NCBI GenBank assembly: GCA_039000515.1 | Contig: JBCFYV010011135.1 | Location: forward strand, 11,950,468 to 12,014,467 | Source of the DNA: Timema cristinae | Taxonomy: Eukaryota > Arthropoda > Insecta > Phasmatodea > Timematidae | DNA: 64,000 bases | Direction: 5' to 3' | Shown here: in pieces, positions 22,100 to 33,591 of the stretch | Numbering within the stretch: position 1 is the first letter of the stretch | How the letters are laid out: each line of letters starts with the position of its first letter | Made by a program: the position numbers and the translations under genes | The notes under the pieces: model-generated | Databases searched by the model: none | The model's input: only the letters and a program-made list of their open reading frames with translations | Told to the model about the DNA's origin: nothing

Positions 22100-23440
22100 G
22101 AATATAGTTTTTATAATTCTATATTTGGCCTGAAAAATTTTTTTGGATTCAAATTAGGACCATAAAACCAGACAATGGGAGAAACATTGCTTTTGTGTGA
22201 CTTTTTTAAAAACATTTTTAAACACTCTATTAACTTTTTTTTTATGGTGATGACCCTTTTTACAAACAAAGTTTATAGAAGCTTTATCCATCCAAGTTTG
22301 AAAGAGTGTTTTTGCTTCTAAGAAAAACTATAGCTTTTACTTCAAAGTATCAGACGAGCTCTTAGGAACAATCCGTCTGGAAAACTTTTTCATGTAGCTA
22401 AACGACCTCTTGTTGATGATACTTTAGTGAAGAAGTTTGTGGAGTTTTGACCACACTGTGGTACTAATATTCACTTATAGTACATTCATAGCAGCTTGGC
22501 CTTTAATGAAAGTTTAGAATGTAAGATACTTAAAACAAACTCGGATTTAACAAGCAATGTTAAAAATAGGTTCAAATTTTCATAGTAAGCGTCCAATATG
22601 ACGCAATGAAAAATTACTAGAGATACTCTCTTGTTTTGATGTGTTATTTTATTACTCTCAGATAAGCTTTTCTTGCGGATATGATGAATAATTAGTGGCA
22701 TGACCAGATTCAGTAGAGGATAATACAGGTCTCTTGGCGATGTGCACGTGACAAGTTGACTACAACAGTCCTGGTGGCATGATCTGATCTAGGAATACTC
22801 GCCTTACGAAACAAGGGGTTTTTATTTGCTATTTAAATGTATCTTAGTGCTATTTAAGGATAGATTACTTCACTATAGAATAGTCTAAGCCTAGAAAGAT
22901 CTATGCTGTATTTAAATGCAAGAATAATAATTTAATACAGAAAATCTCATTATCTTTATTTCAATTTCCATAAAAGAAAGATAAGAACGCTAGGTAGTCT
23001 AGATTTAATGTTCTCGTAAATATTTTATTTGTTTTTTAATATACTTAAATTCAAATTGCTTGGTTGATGAAAAGTGTAAATACGGTATATTTCCTTTTAA
23101 AGTTGTAGGAGTATATTAAACACAAAGAATCAGCTGTAAGACCTAGTTATATTTATTTTTCAGAAACACAAGACTCATCGAAATCTACAGAGTAATTAAT
23201 AGCAATAAATATTAACAGTTGACGGTGTTCTGAAATTTATACCTGGTTTTAGGGAGCATTTTATAAATATGCTGATATGTATTAGTAACGAATTTATATC
23301 TTTTGAAATATAATGTTTTTACTTAGCGTGTTCTTGATATGTTTTATAGTTCTTCTTTAACTTAAGTTGTGTACACTTCCAAAACATTTCCAAGGCTGAG
23401 CTTATATTAATGTGTTGCATATATATAATATTATTAATGC
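22100..23440. other. AT-rich DNA, no gene recognised
   Basis: No supported gene or named repeat. The 71-codon minus-strand frame near 22.6 kb shows no motif. Confidence 0.45.
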
Positions 23441-23446
23441 ACAGCG

Positions 23447-23765
23447 TCATCATCATCATCATCATCATCATCAATTGTTTCCAGCTTGTGCCCGGGTTAG
23501 TTTAGTAAAATAACTCCAATTTTCCCTATCCTTCCACCATTCATCCTCCTATAATTTCTTCCATTCCTCTCCTCTCACTTGCACATTTTCTGTTATCTGC
23601 TCCTCCCATCGTTTTCTTGGCCTCCGTTGTGGTCTTTTTAATACATACTTCATTTCCATCTTTTCTTTGGCATCCTCTCTTTTTGCATTCTCATTAAATG
23701 CCCATACTATCTGTCTTACTTCCTCTACCATCTCATGTACTCCAACATCCTCATTACATGTCCAT
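23447..23765 (-). pseudogene. LINE (RTE-like) ORF2 3' end with ATG-repeat tail
   Basis: On the minus strand, just left of the array, the frame includes KRPQRRPRKRWEEQI, a stop after VRGEEWKKL, then EDEWWKDRENW and LTRAQAGNN. It terminates only inside the ATG repeat (23447-23473), which supplies TGA codons. The order of a GRPRKRW-type basic motif followed by WW-DR-W is typical of the region downstream of reverse transcriptase in non-LTR retrotransposons. A very short 3' end with a microsatellite tail is typical of the RTE clade; that assignment is inferred. The reverse transcriptase core is missing and the array replaces upstream sequence. Confidence 0.78.
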
Positions 23766-25412
23766 ACCATCTCAGTCTTGCTTCCTCTACTATCTCATGT
23801 ACCCCAACATCCTCATTACATGTCCATACCATCTCAGTCTTGCTTCCTCTACTATCTCATGTACCCCAACATCCTCATTACATGTCCATACCATCTCAGT
23901 CTTGCTTCCTCTACTATCTCATGTACCCCAACATCCTCATTACATGTCCATACCATCTCAGTCTTGCTTCCTCTACTATCTCATGTACCCCAACATCCTC
24001 ATTACATGTCCATACCATCTCAGTCTTGCTTCCTCTACTATCTCATGTACTCCAACATCCTCATTACATGTCCATTACATCTCTGTCTTGCTTCCTCTAC
24101 TATCTCATGTACCCCAACATCCTCATTACATGTCCATAACATCTCAACCCTGCTTCCTCTACTATCTCATGTACCCCAACATCCTCATTACATGTCCATA
24201 CCATCTCTGTCTTGCTTCCTCTACTATCTCATGTACTCCAACATCCTCATTACATGTCCATACCATCTCAGTCTTGCTTCCTCTACTATCTCATGTACCC
24301 CAACATCCTCATTACATGTCCATACCATCTCTGTCTTGCTTCCTCTACTATCTCATGTACCCCAACATCCTCATTACATGTCCATACCATATCAGTCTTG
24401 CTTCCTCTACTATATCATGTACCCCAACATCCTCATTACATGTCCATACCATCTCTGTCTTGCTTCCTTTACTATCTCATGTACCCCAACATCCTCATTA
24501 CATGTCCATACCATCTCAGTCTTGCTTCCTCTACTATCTCATGTACCCCAACATCCTCATTACATGTCCATACCATCTCAGTCTTTCTTCCTCTACTATC
24601 TCATGTACTCCAACATCCTCATTACATGTCCATACCATCTCTGTCTTGCTTCCTCTACTATCTCATGTACCCCAACATCCTCATTACATGTCCATACCAT
24701 CTCTGTCTTGCATCCTCTACTATCTCATGTACCCCAACATCCTCATTACATGTCCATACCATCTCTGTCTTGCTTCCTCTACTATCTCATGTACCCCAAC
24801 ATCCTCATTACATGTCCATACCATCTCTGTCTTGCTTCCTCTACTATCTCATGTACCCCAACATCCTCATTACATGTCCATACCATCTCTGTCTTGCTTC
24901 CTCTACTATCTCATGTACCCCAACATCCTCATTACATGTCCATACCATCTCTGTCTTGCTTCCTCTACTATCTCATGTACCCCAACATCCTCATTACATG
25001 TCCATACCATCTCTGTCTTGCTTCCTCTACTATCTCATGTACCCCAACATCCTCATTACATGTCCATACCATCTCTGTCTTGCTTCCTCTACTATCTCAT
25101 GTACCCCAACATCCTCATTACATGTCCATACCATCTCTGTCTTGCTTCCTCTACTATCTCATGTACCCCAACATCCTCATTACATGTCCATACCATCTCA
25201 GTCTTGCTTCCTCTACAATCTCATGTACCCCAACATCCTCATTACATGTCCATACCATCTCAGTCTTGCTTCCTCTACAATCTCATGTACCCCAACATCC
25301 TCATTACATGTCCATACCATCTCTGTCTTGCTTCCTCTACTATCTCATGTACCCCAACATCCTCATTACATGTCCATACCATCTCTGTCTTCCTTCCTCT
25401 ACTATCTCATAT
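23731..25412 (-). repeat. 62-bp minisatellite, 27 units, from LINE ORF2
   Basis: The core ACATGTCCAT recurs from 23756 to 25368 at exactly 62-bp intervals, 27 times, with no net insertion or deletion over 1.6 kb. Units contain CTTGCTTCCTCTACTATCTC and ACCCCAACATCCTCATTAC. The main variant is CATCTCAGTC or CATCTCTGTC: the left third is mostly CAGTC, the centre and right mostly CTGTC. On the minus strand each unit encodes RLRWYGHVMRM followed by two stops, matching the LINE motif that belongs just upstream of the RPRKRW block at the array's left. The plus-strand unit has no stop in any frame, giving spurious frames of up to 599 codons. Confidence 0.95.
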
Positions 25413-25429
25413 ACCATTCTTTCCTGGAT

Positions 25430-25858
25430 AACGTACAGTGTCAAATTAAATCGAAAAATACCGTGATTTAGAATGAAACACAGTGTATAAAGGCTTATTT
25501 AAATTGATTGTATTTTATTGATAGAAGTGCTTAAACTATTTCCGCTACTATTTAAAGTCTTTGAATATATTTGTATTAAATGTTACCTTAAAAAAAATTA
25601 AACTGTATCTTTTGAAACATGAAATTAACTTAATTTAAGTGATGCTTATAATAGTAATTCAAATCTGAATCTAATTTGATTTTGATTTTATCCCCGTTAA
25701 AAGCAAAAGCAAAAATTTAATATTTCCCTTTTATTTTCAATCAATATCAAATGTAACCGTTGTATTTGCGCTAAAACCAAAGAAAGCTCTTTAGTAACAA
25801 ACAAGCATGGCTACAAAAAGGAATTGCCAACATGAACAGAAGATATATCAGTTTGCTA
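25430..25858. other. AT-rich DNA, no gene recognised
   Basis: Upstream LINE coding sequence would be expected here in an intact element but none is recognisable. Confidence 0.5.
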
Positions 25859-25859
25859 T

Positions 25860-26147
25860 TTATTATTATTAGCACCACGTCTTACTACCCGTTCGGGTTA
25901 TACGCACTTACGCTAATGTGTAATGATAGGGTGATTATGAGATAAAATGAAGGACCTACATTTTGTGGGATCCGAACCACGGTGGAGGCCTTGCATTCCC
26001 CACATTTACAAGTTGTGATTAATACATGTCTTGTCAGAGGTGAAGGAAGGGTTTGTCAATCAGATAAATCTGTGCCTGGACCGAGGATTGAACCCCGAAC
26101 CCCAGCACAGAGTCAGACATCCTACCCCTAGACCATCAGGTCACCTA
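25860..26147 (-). repeat. SINE family B, near full-length
   Basis: The complement runs from GGTGACCTGATGGTCTAGGG through the B-box-like GGGGTTCAATCC and the shared tail CCCGAACGGGTAGTAAGACG to a short TAA run at 25860. A few substitutions only. Confidence 0.85.
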
Positions 26148-26559
26148 GCTTTCTATATAAACTGGCTTCCAGGCTATAAATCAACAGGCCCTGTGTTTGA
26201 ACCCCATTGCTTCAAAAATTTATCTGTGAAGCAGTGGATCTGAAATGGTGGCAAAATAAACCCCGTGAGGGGTTCTCGAATAAAGAAGTAGCAGCTCCTA
26301 TTTAGAAAACTAATATTAACGGTCAAAGGGTTCACTGCGTTGACACCAGAACACCCTTTATCCGCCAATTTTGGAATTATTATCGGCAACGACGATGGCT
26401 GCTTGGTTGTTATAGTTCACTTATGGGCTAACACCATAATGTTTTGTTTCATGTAAGATGGCGCTTAGTTATCTAGAGCCTATCCTCACACTCTCTCTGG
26501 CTGATACATCACAAGTGGAGGGTTATCTATACTCAGAAATGACGTTTACAAAGTTAAAT

Positions 26560-26583
26560 ATAATAATAATAATAATAATAATA

Positions 26584-26615
<32 letters not shown>
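26560..26615. repeat. (AAT)n microsatellite, SINE tail expansion
   Basis: Two AAT blocks separated by a slipped unit, at the 3' end of the minus-strand SINE A at 26617. Confidence 0.9.
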
Positions 26616-26616
26616 G

Positions 26617-26815
26617 TAATACTTAGCACCTGTTCGGGTTACACTCTTAAATACTGATTATGCTAATGGGTTAGGAGTTTGGGAAGAGTGAATATAGAGA
26701 AAGTGAACCCTCATTTACGTGGAGGTAAAGTGGAAAACAATTTAGGAAAAACCACCCCAGTTCACTCAATCGAGATTCGAACCTCGATCTCCCCGTCTTC
26801 GGTAGTCTAGCTCAA
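26617..26815 (-). repeat. SINE family A, 5' part of head missing
   Basis: The complement has GAGGTTCGAATCTCGATTGA (B box), the body with AAACCACCCC in complement, and the tail ending in the AAT repeat. Similarity stops within the tRNA-like head near CTCAACATG. Confidence 0.75.
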
Positions 26816-27179
26816 CATGAATTAAAAGTTAAAGTTAATTAAACTTTATTATTCATTATGTATTGATTATGAAGCAATCATTGAAAATAATGTATTTTAA
26901 CATCTTATGTACTATTTAGTATTGTCTTTTAACTGTCATTTTTTTATTTCATACCAAAATATAATAATTATATTTATCTATTGCACCCTACTTATAATTA
27001 GTTTTATACATATTTGTATTAACTTATATTTATCAATCTATTTTCACATTTCACGCAATGGTTTAGATTTTTCTAAAAATAGCGGCTGTACAGAAATATA
27101 AAATCAGCGTCACTTGAAGGAATTTGATTACGCTATTGTTAACGTCGCCCAGTACATAGCAGTTATAATACGAATATAG

Positions 27180-27457
27180 GAGACCTGGTGGTCTAGGAGT
27201 AAGGTGTCGGACTTCTGTGCTGGGGGTCCGAGGTTCAATCCTCGGTCCCGGCATAGATTTATCTGATTGCCAAACCCTTCCTTCACCTCTGACAAGACGT
27301 GTATTAATCACAACTTGTGAATGTGAGGAATGCCAGGCCTCCACCGTGGTTCGGATCCCACGTTAAACTGTAGGTCCTCCATTTCATCTCTCAATCACAC
27401 TAACATTACACATTAGCGTAAGTGCGTGTAAGCCGACCGGGTAGTAAGACGCGGTGC

Positions 27458-27497
<40 letters not shown>
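27180..27497 (+). repeat. SINE family B with TAA tail
   Basis: A full B element: GACCTGGTGGTCTAGGAGTA, B box GAGGTTCAATCCTCG, body, and tail GCCGACCGGGTAGTAAGACG, then about 12 TAA units (27461-27497). The tail palindrome is altered from CCCGAACGGG to GCCGACCGGG. The 93-codon minus-strand frame over it is not a gene. Confidence 0.87.
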
Positions 27498-27499
<2 letters not shown>

Positions 27500-27894
27500 T
27501 GAAGAGAGAGACACAAGCATTTTAGTCTGGTAATGACGATAACTGGACATTGGTATGTATTCTAAAGGGTTATTTATCATTTTAAGCTCCAAAATGTGAC
27601 CTAATTTTTATCAACTTAGATTGTATCACATAATCGCTTTGTAAATGTAATGTATACAGCACTCATTTCTTAATTTTCATTATTATCGTTTCAATATTCA
27701 ATCCTTTCATTGGTACTAGAATAGTATTCATTGTGGTTTAACCAGGTTTTGTTTGGGTTTATTTTTTGAAAACATAAAAATGATGCTAGCACGTCGAAAC
27801 TAGAAGTTTACAAACTGCAATTTCCTCAGACTTATAACACAGGAGAAATAAAATAATTAATCATCAAATTTCAATTCAATTATATTCAAATTTA

Positions 27895-28080
27895 ACATAC
27901 ATGGTAGTCAACGGTAAGGTGTCAGACCTATGTGTTAAGGGTCAAAGGTTCAAATCCCGCTCTCGGCACAGATTTATCTGATTAATAAATCTTTCATTTA
28001 CCTCTAGCAAAGTGTGTGCCCGTAAAACTGTAGGTACCCTCAGTTTTCCACCATCATCATTGTCATGTATCATCCTATCA
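27895..28080 (+). repeat. SINE family B, diverged
   Basis: GGTAAGGTGTCAGACC, B box AAAGGTTCAAATCCCGC and GGCACAGATTTATCTGATTA follow the B order, then CACCTCTG-like and AACTGTAGG-like blocks appear in shortened form. It lacks the usual tail, so it is an old or truncated copy. Confidence 0.6.
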
Positions 28081-28099
28081 TATGGGGATTTTTTTACGC

Positions 28100-29050
28100 T
28101 GACTAATATTACTTCGTTTCTAAAATTTAACCCGAGTCATAATTCCTACTGTTTGAATTTCCTCAATTTATTTTACTTTTACTTTTATTAATTAACTAAT
28201 ATAGTATTAGCTCTTAGTAACTTACTAAAGACTAATTTATAATTCACCTTAATGGTGTCCCCACCTCAGAAATTAATTCCTCCATATGTCAAGGGAGCAG
28301 AGGTAAGAGAAGGTCGAATGATCTAGAGCATTAGCCCACTCCATGTTCAAATTTACTAGTGATAACATGTCTTTCACAATTACAATTTCTTTAATTTGAC
28401 TTGTCCTCATTTGATACTTGTTTTCCAGTGCAATTTTATTGTGGTTCTTAATACCATTAATAATTCAAATATTCGTTTAAAATTATATATACAAAATATA
28501 ACGTCAATATAAGAGTTTTTAACACCTTAAAATATCCTTCCCATGAAATACATACAAAATCAAATTAATCAGAATAATTTAATAAAGTTTGGTTTTTAAT
28601 ATGTATTAATAAGAATTATTAAACAAAGGTGCCTTAGTATTTTCCATTTATGATTGTAATTTTTACCACCCCTACTGTATAAGATTGTGTCTTTCAGATT
28701 GGTACTAATGTTCTGTATTGAAACTCTATTTGACGATGAGCAGATTTTTTTTGTCTTTTTGTTGATTTCTCTGTGAAGAAGAAAAATATAAAGTTTAAAT
28801 TATTGTGTATTCTCTATTATCCTTTTTGAACTGTAGATTTACCGAGTAGGTAACCACTACATTACATTTAGCGACCATGCCAGGATGATAGAGATGTTAA
28901 ATAAGTCGTGCACAACTATACAGACGCGAATTTTAATAAGTACCATTTCCGAGTCTGCTACACAGAATCCTGAAATGGCGAGAGTATAAGGCAATCTCCA
29001 TTTGTTGGGACAAAGAGTGGAAACTTTGAGTGAGCTTGTTAAACATATGT
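28100..29050. other. AT-rich DNA, no gene recognised
   Basis: Nothing recognised. The 70-codon minus-strand frame at 28.9 kb has no motif. Confidence 0.45.
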
Positions 29051-29059
29051 GGGACGTAT

Positions 29060-30385
29060 TGTACAACACGTAAAGAAGAGGATGGTTTGGCTTACCGCTT
29101 CTTCCCCAGTTGACTCATCACGACAAGGCTCCACGCCACAACAACATTGCGGAACGACTCATTTCAGACTGACCTGAGGGATCATAGTTCGCTACTCACC
29201 TCTAATTGTGCCTCGTCCAAGAAAATAATAGACAGTCGATATGCGCAGGTTGGGTGCACACCGACAGCTGTGATTGGAAGATAACGGAACTATTGTCCGG
29301 CGCGCGTTTGAATTATGCCTAGACTGTGTGAGAATGTTCCAGAACAGTGATACCCCCTACCTCTCTTCCCATCCTTGCTTCCCACGGTTTGAGAACACAT
29401 GACCCCAAGCGTGTATATATAATGGCAGAACTCTGTAGTGCCAGTAAATATTGCACTACGATAACTAAGTGAGGCACTTTGGTCTTGGATGGATTTAGCT
29501 TTTATTATTTTTAAATTCAGTTTGGCATTTAATCTTTCAAAATTACCGTTTGGGATGTTATATTATAAATCTAATCTTTATTTATACCGGGTCTCCTGAA
29601 TTTCGCTTAAAGACAATGGCTAAACTTAATACTGTTGCACGGTTGGACCCAAAACATTTGTATGATAGGGAAACTCTTTTATCCGCTTCACGAATGGGTT
29701 TACGTTTTAGAGCACCGCAATTTTTGGTCCTGTGTTGCATTGGGCTGTATTATATTGTAATTTTCTCAAATCTTATATTTTAAGATTATGCCTCGTGTTA
29801 TTAATGTGAAGTTATTTGTTATTGTTAAACATTGGAGATTTATTCTTTGTTTGTTAAATCAGGGGCCACGAGTCGACGTGCTTAATCTTTTAACTCTAGT
29901 TGAAATGTTTAACGTTAGTTTTCATAACTTTAACGAATGTTCCTATTGTGTTGTATATTTCTATTACGTCCATTTATGGCTGTTAAGATATTCTTTTATC
30001 TAGAACAATTTATCTATTACTTTGATAAATTTAGAGTCACCGATAGCGACTTGCTAATATCCTTTTGATATCACCATAGTCTAGGGCTTACTATCGCCAT
30101 CCTTCATTATTATTTTTATCTCTACCTGATTTTTGCGAAGGTCAATAAAACAGTAATTGTTTTAATAGTTTGTTTGGCCATTTATGAACTTGGGGAGGCG
30201 TCCCACATTTTTATTTTGTTATTCTAACTTTTCGGCCATTGTGTATGGATACAGCGCCTAGCGCTGGGCATGTCTCACTCTCTTGTAGAGCCTTATTGTC
30301 ATTTTGTTGAATAAAAATAAAACTCCCTTGTAACCAACCTGTCTGTTATTTATGGGTATAAGAATACATAATTAGGGGGGGTTAT
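29060..30385 (+). mobile_element. Probable LTR, related to the 13.9-kb LTR
   Basis: It starts TGTACAACACGTAAAGAAG, loosely like TGTAACGATGTTACAAGAAC. It has a TATA block GTATATATAATGGC at about 29415, then AAGTGAGGCAC where the confirmed LTR has AAGGTAAGGGCAC. Near the end AAACTCCCTTGTAACC and CTGTTATTTA resemble CTCTCTTGTGACTCC and CTGTTGTTTA. The order of these blocks matches but no target duplication could be identified, so the end is approximate. Frames inside it (77 and 71 codons near 29.6-30.0 kb) are not recognisable proteins. Confidence 0.45.
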
Positions 30386-30894
30386 AGTGTTATCGTTATC
30401 AGAATGCAGCGCGTAAGAATTAAATTCAGAAATTTCTGGTGTAAATAAGTAAATAGAGAAATATCACAAAATTCAGGTTAATATTGAACACCCTATAAAT
30501 AAAATCACGTCTGCATGAATACAAACTCAGCCCAAGGTTATTATTTACCAGGGGATAATTTTATGGCTTTCCTAATAGACTAAGGTAGCTCCAAATTATT
30601 GTTACATTCATAATTGCTTTTAAAAATCATTTCTGATTGAATAAATATCTAAATCACTTGTTAAAAATAATTCCGAGATCTGCGTCTTACTACCCCTTTG
30701 GACCGTTGGTGAAAAATTACCACACCACACAAACATTTAAAACTAAAAAACTTGCTGAACCATGCTTGAAGCTAGGCCGCTTATTATCTCTGGCTAATGT
30801 TGATATAATTTTTACTTCGAGTATTTAACGAGAACTTTATGAACATACTGATTATATCAGCACATGAATTCTAAACTAACTTAAATCTATAGCA

Positions 30895-31050
30895 GCCACA
30901 ACACCCAAACCCCCAACCGTTAATTAATCACTGTGAAGTGGATAAACACATGTCACCATTTATTTTTGTCATACAAGGAATCAAACCCTGGACCCTTATT
31001 TAAGTAAGCATACACATAACTGACAGAGCTAATGTATGGGGCATGTTAAT
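30895..31050 (-). repeat. SINE family C, partial
   Basis: CCGTTAATTAATCACTGTG, the AAGGAATCAAACCCTGGACC B-box complement and a degraded head match the family C copies at 34.1 and 36.2 kb. The distal part of the body is absent. Confidence 0.55.
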
Positions 31051-31059
31051 ATCAAGTAA

Positions 31060-31450
31060 TACTGGTTTGATTATAGATATAAAGAATGATAGAGGGAACA
31101 AACTCCTCTCCTTTTTTGGTTAAGATGTCACATTTTCACAGTTACCTTCCATTTTCATTTGGTTTTAAATTACTATAAAATTCTAGTGTCTGTATAAAGA
31201 AGTTTTACGTCATTTATCAACATTTAGATGTAGATAAACTCTGCTTGTATGCAAAACTAGTTTAATTACCAGACGTTGCCCTGGAGAAATGGTTTTAAAT
31301 TTAATGATTCTACATTAAATTTAATTTTAAGGTTATTGCCTTTAAGCCCTGCATTGCCCGTGTAACTCTTTTCTTCCGACCTGGTTTTTTATATTTCTCC
31401 TTATTTTTTTCCTTAATATCTGTTATATTATATCAATACGTATTCATTAC
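31060..31450. other. No feature recognised
   Basis: AT-rich sequence without tandem structure, tRNA-like boxes or a convincing frame. Confidence 0.4.
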
Positions 31451-31454
31451 CCTC

Positions 31455-31650
31455 ATAAATTAGGAATGAAGAAAAGTAAATTTAGAAGAAACTTACGCAC
31501 ATTTGCGTGGAATAATAGTATAAAACTATTTATGAAAAAACCATCTAAATATATCCGATTGGTATTTGAACACCTATCTCATTTCATCGGCAGTATAATC
31601 TACTGTTATAGTGATGTCTTAGACCATGCAGCCACTGGAGTAGGCTTTTA
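31455..31650 (-). repeat. SINE family A, diverged
   Basis: The complement holds the head variant (CCACTCCAGTGGCTGCATGG-like, then ATTACAGTAGATTATACTGC) and the body with CACGCAAATGTGCG in complement. The 61-codon plus-strand frame here is a decayed SINE translation. Confidence 0.6.
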
Positions 31651-31699
31651 ATTATTTAACGTAAATATAATCAAAAAATTAAAACTTCTACCTTAAGGT

Positions 31700-32376
31700 T
31701 CATATTTTTGTACACAGGGGCTACTAAAGGTTGTTTTAACCAGATGGAGAAAAAATATACATTAGTTTACATAATATTCGACTAAAATCGTCAGGACAAT
31801 ATAAAAAGGCAAAACTAACATAAAACTCAAGGAATAAATATACTAGACCCTCACGTCAATATTCTTCATTCGGAAAAAGGGTTCAGTCAAACACATTTGG
31901 GGTGATAGAAGGTCGCGCCGTATACGAATCCAAAGTGAAGTATGAAACATTCGAAGAGAAGTCGAAACCGCTCGCTCCCGCTCTGAATGTCAGAAGCGGC
32001 TTTCAGAGGTGGTAGGGGGCTTGATTATTCCTAAAGTACCAATCTGTAGTCACAGATCATAACCTCCATTTCTAAAAGTGTAGCTTGGTTGTGAAGGAAA
32101 AATGGAGTTGGAGGGTGAAGGTTTGTATGTTGGGAATGACAGTGTTTGTGTGGAGTTGCTAATTCAAGCTATCGTACCTGTGATGGAAACACAAGCGCAG
32201 TTAGGCCGATGTGAGTGGTGTAGTGAGTAAGTAAGATCTAGTCGAGCTGAAATATAATACATGAATAATATTAGACAATGAGCGAAGATGGCTTTGATGA
32301 AAGTGAAGTTGTGAAGAAAAATGATTCTAGCTTGTGGGGAAGTGTAAGGATGAGGACCCAAGGATTTGGCAATGCT
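31700..32376. other. Unassigned sequence left of the 59-bp array
   Basis: It includes a CpG-bearing stretch (GGTCGCGCCGTATACGAATC near 31910) and GT-rich DNA from 32.1 kb that leads into the array. No motif or gene is recognised. Confidence 0.35.
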
Positions 32377-32907
32377 GAGGAACAGGAGTGGTTAGTAGGA
32401 AAGGATTGATTGGGAGGGTGTGCAGGTGTTTTGCTGAGGAACAGGAGTGGTTAGTAGGAAAAGGTTGATTGGGAAGGTGTGCAGGTGTTTTGCTGAGGAA
32501 CAGGAGTGGTTAGTAGGAAAGGGTTGATTGGGAAGGTGTGCAGGTGTTTTGCTGAGGAACAGGAGTGGTTAGCAGGAAAGGGTTGATTGGGAAGGTGTGC
32601 AGGTGTTTTGCTGATGAACAGGAGTGGTTAGCAGGAAAGGATTGATTGGGAGGGTGTGCAGGTGTTTTGCTGAGGAACAGGAGTGGTTAGTAGGAAAGGA
32701 TTGATTGGGAGGGTGTGCAGGTGTTTTGCTGAGGAACAGGAGTGGTCAGCAGGAAAAGGTTGATTGGGAAGGTGTGAAGGTGTTTTGCTGAGGAACAGGA
32801 GTGGTTAGCAGGAAAGGGTTGATTGGGAAGGTGTGCAGGTGTTTTGCTGAGGAACAGGAGTGGTTAGCAGGAAAGGGTTGATTGGGAAGGTGTGCAGGTG
32901 TTTTGCT
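32377..32907. repeat. 59-bp minisatellite, exactly nine units
   Basis: Nine units at constant 59-bp spacing. Each contains GAGGAACAGGAGTGGTTAG, AGGAAAGG and GTGTGCAGGTGTTTTGCT. Variation is limited to single bases (GTTAGTAGG or GTTAGCAGG; GGGAGGG or GGGAAGG). The array ends abruptly at CAATCGAGCTGGGG. Unlike the LINE-derived arrays, no coding origin is apparent on either strand. Confidence 0.93.
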
Positions 32908-33225
32908 CAATCGAGCTGGGGTTTCTTGTATTTCCTTGTCTCTCGGGGGTCGTACTGGCCGAGTCTTCTAACTATGGCGTTGTCTTCTACCTCGTGGGCT
33001 TGTTTGTAGAATTTGCCGCCTCGCTGCCGGAATATTTCTTGTAGAGTCGCACTACAAGTGGTAGCGTGTATGTACGCATTGTTAGTTTAGGTGTTCACAC
33101 CTAAGATACACCTAAGTACCTTGTTTTGCACAAGTCGAAACCAAGGTGGAAGTTAAGGTTTATGTTGTTGTCATATAGCCCTAGTCTTTTAAACTACCCA
33201 TTAAGTGCTTCTCTAGTCCATTACC
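32908..33225. other. GC-richer flank of the 59-bp array
   Basis: It contains CpG-bearing stretches (GCCTCGCTGCCGGAATATTT) and AGGTGTTCACACCT, a 14-base palindrome. Possibly part of an old LTR. No gene is supported. Confidence 0.3.
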
Positions 33226-33227
33226 TT

Positions 33228-33440
33228 AGCTAAATTGGTGGGTTTCCCTTTTCACAGTAATGAATTAACGGCCGGGGGTATTTATGTTGTGCCTGTCCTA
33301 GTCTTAAACTATATTATAAGGCATATGGGGCTACGACAGGCCTAGCAAGTAAGTAGTGGAAAACATAGGGCTTGAATAAAAAACTGATTCAGGGGACAGA
33401 CTGGGAACAGTAATGGATGTAATGTAAAATTAATTGTAAA
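33228..33440 (+). repeat. SINE family C, head degraded
   Basis: TGTTGTGCCTGTCCTAGTCT, CTACGACAGGCCTAGCAAG, AATAAAAAACTGATTCAGG and ACTGGGAACAGTAATGGATG follow the order of the other C copies. The tRNA-like head is poorly preserved. The 3' end resembles the LINE tail at 23.5 and 59.4 kb. Confidence 0.7.
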
Positions 33441-33591
33441 GAGAATGGCTTAGGGAAAAAAATGCACACTATGTTATATTATTAAGGCACATCTGATTGT
33501 ATACGTGCTTACGTTATATGTAATTTAATCAATAGTCTGTGTTGAATATGTATTTATTAACTTTTTTTAAATTAGCATGTTTTGAAATATA

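Noticed and set aside
23731..25412. CRISPR array
   Set aside because: Direct repeats have no unique spacers; the whole unit repeats. The genome is clearly eukaryotic.
23667..25471. Plus-strand open frames of 419, 577 and 599 codons with repeated HPHYMSIPSLSCFLYYLMYPN-like peptide
   Set aside because: They are the same 62-bp unit read in three frames; the unit simply lacks stop codons on that strand. Because 62 is not a multiple of 3 the peptide repeats every 62 residues. The sequence that makes biological sense is the LINE motif on the other strand.
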